DNA from: Thermoplasmata archaeon
GTDB taxonomy: Archaea; Thermoplasmatota; Thermoplasmata; Lutacidiplasmatales; UBA184
Direction of reading: 5' to 3'
DNA length: 64,000 nt
NCBI GenBank assembly: GCA_022750195.1
Contig: JAKIWE010000001.1
Coordinates: 866,672 to 930,671 of the forward strand
The position numbers were made by a program, and so were the translations under genes. The notes below the pieces were generated by a model, which saw only the letters and a list, made by a program, of their open reading frames with translations, had not been told where the DNA came from and searched no databases. Below, piece by piece: positions 42,947 through 49,728 of the stretch. Each line of letters opens with the position of its first letter. Position 1 is the stretch's first letter.

Positions 42947-43064
42947 CCGAGACGCCCGCCGCCTCCGCGTGCGAGGGCGAACCTCTCAGGTCGAGCTCCC
43001 CTCGCTGGACCTTGTTCGCGGGGGTGTCGGCGGCGGCGCCGTCGCAGGATCATGCTCGTCGGGT

Positions 43065-43523
43065 TCACCGCGCTCGGGTTCGCTTCGATCGGCCCCGGGC
43101 ACTGGTCCTGCGAGCCTTGGGTAGGATCCGGCGCGCGTCCGCGGCCGGGGTCTGGATGAGCTCGATCCAAAGTCCATCCGGGTCGAGCAGGTAGAGGAGC
43201 CCGCCGTCGGGGGACGACGCCTCCTTCGGCCCGGCCTTGGCCCCGAGCTTCAGCATCTTCGCTGCGGTGCGGCGTGGGTCCGGGACTCGAAAACCCAGGT
43301 GGTCGAGGCCCTCTCCGACGACGAACGGCGTCGCGAACGGCGAGGCCGGGACGTAGTAGTTGAGCTCGAGCTTCTGTTTCGAGAGCGGGTCCTCGAGCAG
43401 GACCCAGGTGCCGAGGCCATCGGTCGACCCGCGCCGCAACTCCTTGAGACCCAGGGCCTTTCGGTAGAACCGCACCGAGCGCTCGAGGTCCGTCACACGA
43501 ATGCCGGCGTAATCGAGGAACAT
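43065..43523 (-). CDS. VOC-superfamily protein (glyoxalase I-like)
   Basis: A 152-residue VOC protein: FLDYAGIRVTDLERSVRFYRKALGL, then LNYYVPASPF, GLDHLGFRVPDPRRTAAKML and LYLLDPDGLWIELIQTP. The His in DHLGF and Glu in WIELIQ match the usual metal-binding positions, so a glyoxalase or dioxygenase-like metalloenzyme is likely. The last 25 residues are basic and low-complexity (RRTSARGRSKRTRAR). Start ATG 43523. Confidence 0.85.
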   Translation of the reverse strand: MFLDYAGIRVTDLERSVRFYRKALGLKELRRGSTDGLGTWVLLEDPLSKQKLELNYYVPASPFATPFVVGEGLDHLGFRVPDPRRTAAKMLKLGAKAGPKEASSPDGGLLYLLDPDGLWIELIQTPAADARRILPKARRTSARGRSKRTRAR

Positions 43524-43580
43524 GGCGGAGCGAGCGGGCGGAGCTATTTGGGCCGCGCCCCGACGTACGACGGTTCTGAC

Positions 43581-43883
43581 TCAGGGTCGCGGCTCGCCCA
43601 GGGGCCGGTCGAGCAGGTCCGTGAATCCCTTGAGCTTCCAGTACGCGTCCAGGAACTGCTGACCCCGCGCGGTGATGTCGAACGTCGCGTAGTCGCCGCG
43701 GTCGTCGCGCTTGACGAGGCCGAGGCCAACCAGCTTGTCGACGGCCGACCGGAGCCGGTCGACCGGCATCCCCGCGCCGTAGGAGATCCTGGTGATCCGA
43801 CCCTCCCCGTGGTGGCGCTTGACGACCTCGAGGATCGTGGCGTAGAGGTCGGTCTGTTCGCGCCGACGCCCCGCCTCCGCCAG
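43581..43883 (-). CDS. Winged-helix DNA-binding protein (ArnR1-like), probable CTG start
   Basis: The 62-residue track ORF (ATG 43769) lacks the first helices of the fold. Reading upstream in the same frame gives REQTDLYATILEVVKRHHGE and GRITRISYGAGMPVDRLRSA, the normal beginning of an archaeal winged helix, followed by KLVGLGLVKRDDRGDYATFD and ITARGQQFLDAYWKLKGF. No ATG, GTG or TTG exists between the preceding TAG (the stop of the bactofilin-like gene, in this same frame) and this region. The best start is CTG 43883 after a G-rich GGGGGGAG; readthrough of the TAG to make a fusion is the other option. With the CTG start the protein has 100 residues. Likely a transcription regulator. Confidence 0.7.
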   Translation of the reverse strand: MAEAGRRREQTDLYATILEVVKRHHGEGRITRISYGAGMPVDRLRSAVDKLVGLGLVKRDDRGDYATFDITARGQQFLDAYWKLKGFTDLLDRPLGEPRP

Positions 43884-43916
43884 GTCGCTCCCCCCTCGCG
43901 GTGGCCGGCGGCTCCC

Positions 43917-45143
43917 CTACGCCGGGGGTTCCGGGCGCTGCGCGACCTTCTCCGGCGGCGACCCGAACAGGACCTTCTTCCCGTCGACGCGGCACTCCTT
44001 CGTGTAGAGGACCTTGGCGACCTGGCTCCCGTCCTCGATCGTCACCGTGTCGGCGTTGACGGTCCTCACGAAGCAGTTCGATCCGATCCGGACCTCACGT
44101 CCATAGACATCCTCCACCATGCACCGGTCGTCGAGCTCGACGCGATCGCCGATGAGCGGGCCGGCGGCGCGCGTCCGTCGCCCGAGCTCGAGGGTCTCCG
44201 CGCGCAGCCCCTTCTGGGTGCGTACGGAGCCGCCGATCTCCGCCCTCGCATCCGCCCGGATCTCCGTCGCCTCGATCCCCCCGCCGACCTCAAGGTCCCG
44301 TGCATGGATCGTCGCTCGGCCCCGGGCGTCGCCTCCGACCTCGAGCTTTCCGGAGAGCTCGATGGTTCCCTCCGCCTCGAGGACGCCGCCGATCTCGATC
44401 GACCGGCCGGTGGACGCCCCCCCGAGCGCGACGACCCCGCCGACCTCGAGCGAGTCGAAAGTGAGGCCTGCCTGGGCCGTGAACTGTCCGCCGACCTCGA
44501 TCGAGCCGCCGGTCGAAGCTCCGCCGAGCGTGGCGGAGCCGCCGACCTCCAGCGAGCCGAATGTGAGCGGCCCCTGCACGCTGATCTTCCCGCCGACCTC
44601 GATCGAGCGTCGGACCGCACCTCCCTTGAGCTCGATCGTGCCGCCGACCTCTAGGGTCTCGAGCTCCACGAGGTCGAGCTGCCCGCGACCGCCGAGCTCC
44701 AAGCTCCGGGCCGTCAGCTTCCCTCCGATCTCGGCCGACCCCCCGACCGACAGCTCCTGACCGTCGATCGTCCCTTCGGCGCGAAGCACCCCGCCGACCT
44801 CCAGGTTCTGAACCTTCGCGGGCCCCCGGAGCTCGAGTCGACGGTCGACGTTCACATCGGCCGCCTGGAAAGCCCCGGCGATCTCCACGTCCGAATCGTC
44901 GGCGTCGACGTCCCCGCGGACGGTCACGGAGCCGGTGGCTCGGAGGTGCCCATCGCGCATCCGGATCCGGCCGCACTCGATCGGGGCTGCGATCGTGGCA
45001 TCCCCACGGATCTCGAGGGTGCCGGAGATCCGAATCGGCCCGGCGCCTTCCGCTTCGAGCGTGGCTCCGGGCCCTACCCGGACGTCGCCATCGACCTGCC
45101 CGAGGCGGGCGCGAGTACCCGGCGCGACGTCGAGGTCGCTCAT
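43917..45143 (-). CDS. Bactofilin-like polymer-forming beta-helix protein
   Basis: A 408-residue protein built almost entirely of short beta-helix turns with a repeated LEVGG/IEVGG ... LGG pattern (for example LEVGGTIELKGGAVRRSIEV, then GGKISVQGPLTFGSLEVGG). This resembles bactofilin/DUF583-type polymer-forming proteins but is about three times longer than a bactofilin core. The C-terminal part VTIEDGSQVAKVLYTKECRV suggests a capping turn. No signal peptide is present, so it is cytoplasmic, perhaps a filament or scaffold. TCTAATAC at 45169-45176 lies about 29 nt before ATG 45143. The winged-helix gene follows in the same frame after the TAG. Confidence 0.8.
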   Translation of the reverse strand: MSDLDVAPGTRARLGQVDGDVRVGPGATLEAEGAGPIRISGTLEIRGDATIAAPIECGRIRMRDGHLRATGSVTVRGDVDADDSDVEIAGAFQAADVNVDRRLELRGPAKVQNLEVGGVLRAEGTIDGQELSVGGSAEIGGKLTARSLELGGRGQLDLVELETLEVGGTIELKGGAVRRSIEVGGKISVQGPLTFGSLEVGGSATLGGASTGGSIEVGGQFTAQAGLTFDSLEVGGVVALGGASTGRSIEIGGVLEAEGTIELSGKLEVGGDARGRATIHARDLEVGGGIEATEIRADARAEIGGSVRTQKGLRAETLELGRRTRAAGPLIGDRVELDDRCMVEDVYGREVRIGSNCFVRTVNADTVTIEDGSQVAKVLYTKECRVDGKKVLFGSPPEKVAQRPEPPA

Positions 45144-45168
45144 CGAGGTGGAGTTACGGGAGGGGGCA

Positions 45169-45176
45169 TCTAATAC
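45169..45176 (-). promoter_or_regulatory. TATA-like box of bactofilin-like gene
   Basis: GTATTAGA on the minus strand, about 29 nt before ATG 45143. Confidence 0.5.
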
Positions 45177-45278
45177 GTTAGGTCACGACCCGTGAGTCTC
45201 GCTCGTTGGAACCGCGGCCGAGGACCCGGCGCTTTTCTCCGTGGGCCACCCGACCCTCTCGAGTGCCCCAATTGGGCG

Positions 45279-45289
45279 AGCATAATGCT
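45279..45289. promoter_or_regulatory. Perfect 11-bp palindrome, possible operator
   Basis: AGCATAATGCT, in the gap between the bactofilin-like gene and the plus-strand genes. It stands out as AT-rich in GC-rich DNA. Its target gene is not clear. Confidence 0.25.
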
Positions 45290-45373
45290 AGTTCGCACGC
45301 AATTCTCGCGTGGATTCGACGTCTAACGGCGCGGAAACAGAGGGGCTTATCCACCCGCCTCCATCGCCCAACG

Positions 45374-45535
45374 ATGGCGGAGACCGAGCGGGATTCGCCC
45401 GAAGCGGCGACCCGGATCACGCCCGAGGCAGAGGGGCCCGAGGGGATTCCCGCGCGGGGGTCGAGGGCTGCTGCCCCGTCCGGGACGGTCGAACCTGAGC
45501 CGGTGACCGGCTCTCGCTGGTGCGAGCCCGACTGA
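45374..45535 (+). CDS. Small acidic protein (tentative)
   Basis: A 53-residue ORF from ATG 45374 inside the longer track ORF 45206-45535: MAETERDSPEAATRITPEAE at the start and GSRWCEPD at the end. It is acidic and low-complexity, with no recognised family. A GCTTATCC at 45345-45352 about 26 nt upstream has the same placement as other leaderless promoters here, which is the main reason to list it. It could equally be a chance frame. Confidence 0.35.
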   Translation: MAETERDSPEAATRITPEAEGPEGIPARGSRAAAPSGTVEPEPVTGSRWCEPD

Positions 45536-45574
45536 TCGGAAACGCATAGCCCCGCCTGCTTTACGCGAGAAGCG

Positions 45575-45580
45575 CTAATG
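45575..45580 (+). promoter_or_regulatory. CTAAT-type TATA box of the uracil-DNA glycosylase gene
   Basis: CTAATG centred about 29 nt before CTG 45607. The spacing matches the leaderless genes in the window and supports CTG as the start. Confidence 0.45.
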
Positions 45581-45606
45581 CGGCCCCGGGGAATAGGACG
45601 CCAGAG

Positions 45607-46314
45607 CTGACATCCCTAGGTTCGATCCGCGAAGCGGTCGTCGCGTGCCAGCAGTGTCCCCGCCTACGACGGTACTGCGAATCGATCGCCCGGACGCGGA
45701 AAAAGGAGTTCCGAGACCAGACCTACTGGGCCAAGCCCGTCCCGGGTTTCGGTGACCCCAACGCCCGACTCGTCGCCGTCGGGCTCGCCCCCGCCGCCCA
45801 CGGCTCGAATCGGACCGGGCGGGTCTTCACCGGGGACCGCTCGGCAGCGTTCCTGGTCCGTGCGCTCCACGCCGCTGGCTTCGCCAACCAGCCGACGTCG
45901 ACCCACCGCGGCGACGGCCTTCGGTACTCGGACCTGTACCTGACCGCTGCCCTTCGATGCGCCCCGCCCGACAATCGGCCCAAGCCGGACGAAGAACGAA
46001 ACTGTCGACCGTACCTCGTGGCGGAGTTCCGCGCTCTCTCGAACGCGCGCGCGTATCTCGCGCTCGGGGGGATCGCGTGGGAGGCCACGCTCGACGCGGC
46101 GGCCGCCTGTCACGGCGTTCCTCGACCGAAGGTACCGTTCCGCCACGGAGCCTGCGCCGTGCTCGGCCCGGGCCGCCCGTTGGTCTACGCCTCGTTCCAC
46201 CCGAGTCCCCAGAACACCAACACCGGAAAGTTCACCCAGCCGATGCTGGTCGGCCTGCTCGACCAGATTCGAGCGTCGTGGAGCGGTGAAGCTCCCGGCG
46301 CTCGTCAACGCTAA
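45607..46314 (+). CDS. Uracil-DNA glycosylase family 5 (UDGb), probable CTG start
   Basis: The track shows only the C-terminal 98 residues. In the same frame the gene runs from at least 45607: CQQCPRLRRYC and VPGFGDPNARLVAVGLAPAA, then HGSNRTGRVFTGDRS, LRCAPPDNRPKPDEERNC and ASFHPSPQNTNTGKFTQPM. These are the motifs of UDGb, an iron-sulfur base-excision enzyme removing uracil (and often hypoxanthine or xanthine) from DNA; the four Cys for the cluster are present. No ATG, GTG or TTG lies upstream in frame before the TAG at 45547. CTG 45607 gives the expected N-terminal length and has CTAATG 29 nt before it. From there the protein is 235 residues. An undetected frameshift upstream is the alternative. 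Confidence 0.85.
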   Translation: MTSLGSIREAVVACQQCPRLRRYCESIARTRKKEFRDQTYWAKPVPGFGDPNARLVAVGLAPAAHGSNRTGRVFTGDRSAAFLVRALHAAGFANQPTSTHRGDGLRYSDLYLTAALRCAPPDNRPKPDEERNCRPYLVAEFRALSNARAYLALGGIAWEATLDAAAACHGVPRPKVPFRHGACAVLGPGRPLVYASFHPSPQNTNTGKFTQPMLVGLLDQIRASWSGEAPGARQR

Positions 46315-46340
46315 CCGAGGCGGGGGGTGGCGGCGCGCGA

Positions 46341-48317
46341 ATGACCTTCGAGCTCCTCGAGCGCGACGGGCTCGCCCGGCTGGGACGGTTGGATACGCCC
46401 CACGGCCCGATCCTGACCCCGACGCTTTTGCCGGTCGTCCATCCGGATCCGGCCCGGCAACCCATCGCCCCGTCCGAGATCCGACGGCGGTACGGTCTCG
46501 GCGCGGTGATCACTTCGGCGTACATCACCTGGCGATCCCCTCCGCTCCGGGAGCAGGCCGAAAGCTCCGGCATTCACGCGCTCCTGAACTTCGACGGGCC
46601 GGTGATGACGGACTCCGGCGCCTTCCAACAGCACGCGTACGGCCACCTCGAGGTAGGCGCCGACGCGATCCTGGGTTTCCAGCGGCGGATCGGGAGCGAC
46701 ATCGTCACGGTGCTCGACGAGTTCACCGAGCCCGACGTCGACGAGGCCGCCGCCGCAAAGGCGGTGGAGACGACGATCGGCCGGGCCCGCGCCGCCCGCG
46801 ACCTCCATCGCGGCCTGCTCGCGGTCCCGGTCCAGGGCGGCCGCCACGCCGATCTTCGAAACCGCGCGGCGGCGCAGGCGAGCGAGATCGGAGATGTCCT
46901 GGCCGTCGGCGGCGTGGTACCGCTGTTCGAGAAGTATCGGTACCCCGAGCTCGCGCGCGCGCTCTTGGCGGCCCGGCCCGCCCTGGCCCCGCAGCTGCCG
47001 GTCCACCTCTTCGGGGCAGGGCACCCGATGGTGTTCGCTTTCTCCACGCTCTTCGGCGTTGATCTGTTCGACTCCTCCGCCTACCTGAAGTTCGCGCGTC
47101 GCGGCGATCTGATGTTCCCGTCCGGTACCGTCGCCCTCGACACCCTGCGCGAGCCGTTCTGCCGGTGCTTCCTCTGCGAGAAGATGCCGCTCCCCGAGGT
47201 CGCGAAGGCCCCGCCCGACGAGCGCGTCCGTCGCGTCGCCGAACACAACCTACTCGCCTGCGCCGCGGAGGTGGCGAAGGTTCGGCAAGCGATCCGCGAC
47301 GGCGAGCTCTGGGAGCTCGCGGAGCGGCGCGCGGCGGCCCACCCCGCCCTGTTCGCGGGACTGCGAACCGCGATCCGAGGGCTCCGAGCGTTCATCCCCA
47401 CGGAGCCGGAGACCCGAGCGTCGTTCCGTGTGATCGGGGCACTTAGCGGCCTGCGCCCCGCCGCGATACGGTTCCGAGCCCGAGTGGCTCGCTGGAAGGA
47501 GTCGAAGGGGAGCTTCCGCCCTCATCCGCTCGTCCCACTCTCCCCGCTCGGCCTCCGTCACTCGCCGACCGAGACCCGATCCGGCGAGCCGATCCGTTGG
47601 GAAGCGCTGACCGGACTCGGGCCGGTGCCGGTCGAGTTGACCGAGTTGTACCCCGTCGGCTGCTTCCTCGGCCCGGAGGAGTTCGACGAAGGGCCGTGGC
47701 GACGCGTTCCGCTCCCCGCCGACATAGAGACCGGCGAGCTCCCCGTCGACCGGGATCGCGATTGGAGCGGCGCCTGGACCGAGCGACAGGTCGCGAGCCT
47801 CCTCGAGTGGCAGTACGGAGGGGAGGCGGCGCGAACGTTGGTAGCCGCGGGGCTCGTCGGCGACCGTTCTCCTCGCTCCGGTCGGCTGCGCGCGATCCGC
47901 CGGGGACCCGGAGCACCGGCGTTCGTGGTCGGTGTGGACGGTGTCCCGCGTCCTACCTGGCCGGGCGCCGAACTGCTCCGGTCGGTGCTGCCGCACCCGC
48001 AGAGCCGGATCATCGTACAACCTGACGCAGTCGAGTTCGTCGCCGCCGGGCGGAGCCTGTTCTCGACGTTCGTACAGGGCGGGGACGCCGGCCTCGTCCC
48101 GGGCTCCTCCGCCCTCCTCGTCGATCCGGACGACCGCCTCCTCGCCGTCGGCCGACTGCTGCTCGCCCCGCACGAGATGGGCCGGTTCCAGCGGGGGGTC
48201 GCGGTGCGCGTGATCGGCCACGCCCACAGTCGCGAGCCCCAGATCGAGGAGTCGGAGAGCGGACCGCGGCTCGGCGAGGCCTCCGCGCCGCCGGACCTTG
48301 CGCCGGACGATTCGTAA
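46341..48317 (+). CDS. tgtA: Archaeosine tRNA-guanine transglycosylase
   Basis: A 658-residue archaeal TGT that exchanges guanine 15 in the tRNA D-loop for preQ0, the first step of archaeosine. The catalytic core has VMTDSGAFQQHAYG (Asp91) and VLDEFTEPD as the acid/nucleophile pair, GDVLAVGGVVPLFEKYRY, and the zinc site beginning CRCFLCEK. The middle region and the C-terminal PUA domain (SRIIVQPDAVEFVAAGRSLF ... ALLVDPDDRLLAVGRLLL) match full-length archaeal enzymes. The ATG follows the UDGb stop by 26 nt; GCTAACC overlapping that stop (46309-46315), about 29 nt upstream, could be its own promoter. Confidence 0.93.
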   Translation: MTFELLERDGLARLGRLDTPHGPILTPTLLPVVHPDPARQPIAPSEIRRRYGLGAVITSAYITWRSPPLREQAESSGIHALLNFDGPVMTDSGAFQQHAYGHLEVGADAILGFQRRIGSDIVTVLDEFTEPDVDEAAAAKAVETTIGRARAARDLHRGLLAVPVQGGRHADLRNRAAAQASEIGDVLAVGGVVPLFEKYRYPELARALLAARPALAPQLPVHLFGAGHPMVFAFSTLFGVDLFDSSAYLKFARRGDLMFPSGTVALDTLREPFCRCFLCEKMPLPEVAKAPPDERVRRVAEHNLLACAAEVAKVRQAIRDGELWELAERRAAAHPALFAGLRTAIRGLRAFIPTEPETRASFRVIGALSGLRPAAIRFRARVARWKESKGSFRPHPLVPLSPLGLRHSPTETRSGEPIRWEALTGLGPVPVELTELYPVGCFLGPEEFDEGPWRRVPLPADIETGELPVDRDRDWSGAWTERQVASLLEWQYGGEAARTLVAAGLVGDRSPRSGRLRAIRRGPGAPAFVVGVDGVPRPTWPGAELLRSVLPHPQSRIIVQPDAVEFVAAGRSLFSTFVQGGDAGLVPGSSALLVDPDDRLLAVGRLLLAPHEMGRFQRGVAVRVIGHAHSREPQIEESESGPRLGEASAPPDLAPDDS

Positions 48318-48380
48318 GCGTCGAGGTTATCATGCCTCGCCCGCCTGCGGGCGCATAGCTCACCCCGTGAGGCCACTACC

Positions 48381-48608
48381 GTGCGGACCTTCCTCCTCCT
48401 GCAGCTCGACAGCGAGGGAGGCGCCTACTCCGATGTGGCCGACCTTCTCGAGGACCTCGGGTTCCGGCGGCAGGATTCCGGCTACGACTTTGTCTACGAC
48501 TGGCCCCGACCCGCGTCGGTCCGTGAGTCGCTCGAGTTCGGCGACCGGGTGCAGGCCGCGCTCCGCGGGCAGCGCGTTTACTTCCGGCTCGAGTCGACGA
48601 CCGACTGA
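48381..48608 (+). CDS. Small conserved-looking protein of unknown function
   Basis: A 75-residue ORF with GTG start: FLLLQLDSEGGAYSDVADLL, then EDLGFRRQDSGYDFVYDWPR and a tail LRGQRVYFRLESTTD. It is acidic and soluble, predicted mixed alpha/beta. GCATAGC lies about 29 nt before the GTG. It sits between tgtA and kae1 in the same direction, so it may belong to the same expression unit. I do not recognise a family. Confidence 0.6.
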   Translation: MRTFLLLQLDSEGGAYSDVADLLEDLGFRRQDSGYDFVYDWPRPASVRESLEFGDRVQAALRGQRVYFRLESTTD

Positions 48609-48665
48609 CCCAATCCCAAGCTCCCCGACCACCTTCTTCCGAGCTGGTCGCAGAGCGGTCGTCGC

Positions 48666-49661
48666 ATGATCGTCCTCGGGATCGAGTCGACCGCGCACAC
48701 CGCGTCCGTCGGCATCGTCGGAGAGAACGCCGAGGTCTTGGGCCTCGCGTCGGACATGTACCGGCCGGCGGCCGGCGGGATCCACCCTCGAGAAGCGGCC
48801 AACCACCACGTCGAACTGCTTCCCGGCCTGGTCGCCCGCGCGCTCGAAGCCGCTCATCTTCGACCCCGGGAGATCGACGCGGTCGCCTTCGCGCAAGGCC
48901 CCGGACTCGGGCCCTGCCTGCGGGCCGGCGCGACCGTCGCGCGGATGCTCGCGCTGACGTGGGAACGCCCACTGGTTCCCGTCAACCACTGTGTGGCTCA
49001 CATCGAGATCGCGCGGGTGCTGAGCGGGCTGGACGATCCCTTGCTCTTGTACGCGAGCGGGGGCAACACGCAGGTGGTCGCCTACGGCGCCGGTCGGTAC
49101 CGGGTCCTCGGCGAAACGCTCGACGTCGGCATCGGGAACTTCCTGGACAAGCTGTGGATCGCGATGGGCGGCACCTTCCCCGGTGGCCCTGCCCTCGAGG
49201 CGGAGGCGAAGCTCGGCCACGAACTGATCCCGCTCCCCTACTCGGTCCACGGCATGGACGTGGCGTTCTCCGGCATGCTCACCGCGACGCTCGGGCTCTA
49301 CGCCCAAGGGGTGCCGCGCCCGGACCTGGCGCATTCGGTCGAGGTGACCGCCTACAGCATGCTCACGGAGATCACCGAACGGGCGCTCGCGCACCGCCGT
49401 CGTACGAGCGTCGTCCTGGGCGGAGGGGTCGCGTGCAACGAACGGTTGCGGGGGATGGTGCGGGCGATGGCCGAGGGGCAAGGCGGGACCTCGTTCGCGC
49501 CCCCCAAGTCGCTCTGCGTCGACAACGGTGCGATGATCGCGTGGACCGGGGCGCTCGCCTTTGGCGCCGGGCGAGTGGTCCCGGTCTCCGCCTCCCGGGT
49601 CGAGCCCCGCCAGCGGACCGACCTCGTCGAGGCGCCGTGGCGGCTCCCGCCGGCGGGGTGA
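48666..49661 (+). CDS. kae1: tRNA N6-threonylcarbamoyladenosine transferase Kae1
   Basis: A 331-residue catalytic subunit of the KEOPS complex that transfers threonylcarbamoyl to A37 of ANN-decoding tRNAs. It shows the ASKHA ATPase fold: VLGIESTAHTASVGIV, the iron-binding HPREAANHH, AFAQGPGLGPCL, PVNHCVAHIEIARV, LYASGGNTQVV and VVLGGGVACNERLR with the later LCVDNGAMIAW. It is not fused to the Bud32 kinase, unlike in several archaea; Bud32, Cgi121 and Pcc1 are not in the window. Start ATG 48666. Confidence 0.95.
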   Translation: MIVLGIESTAHTASVGIVGENAEVLGLASDMYRPAAGGIHPREAANHHVELLPGLVARALEAAHLRPREIDAVAFAQGPGLGPCLRAGATVARMLALTWERPLVPVNHCVAHIEIARVLSGLDDPLLLYASGGNTQVVAYGAGRYRVLGETLDVGIGNFLDKLWIAMGGTFPGGPALEAEAKLGHELIPLPYSVHGMDVAFSGMLTATLGLYAQGVPRPDLAHSVEVTAYSMLTEITERALAHRRRTSVVLGGGVACNERLRGMVRAMAEGQGGTSFAPPKSLCVDNGAMIAWTGALAFGAGRVVPVSASRVEPRQRTDLVEAPWRLPPAG

Positions 49662-49728
49662 CCGCACGCGAATCGGTCCGGGGGACCCACCCCGAGGAGC
49701 GGTTGGAGGTTGGGCGAGGGCCAACGCC

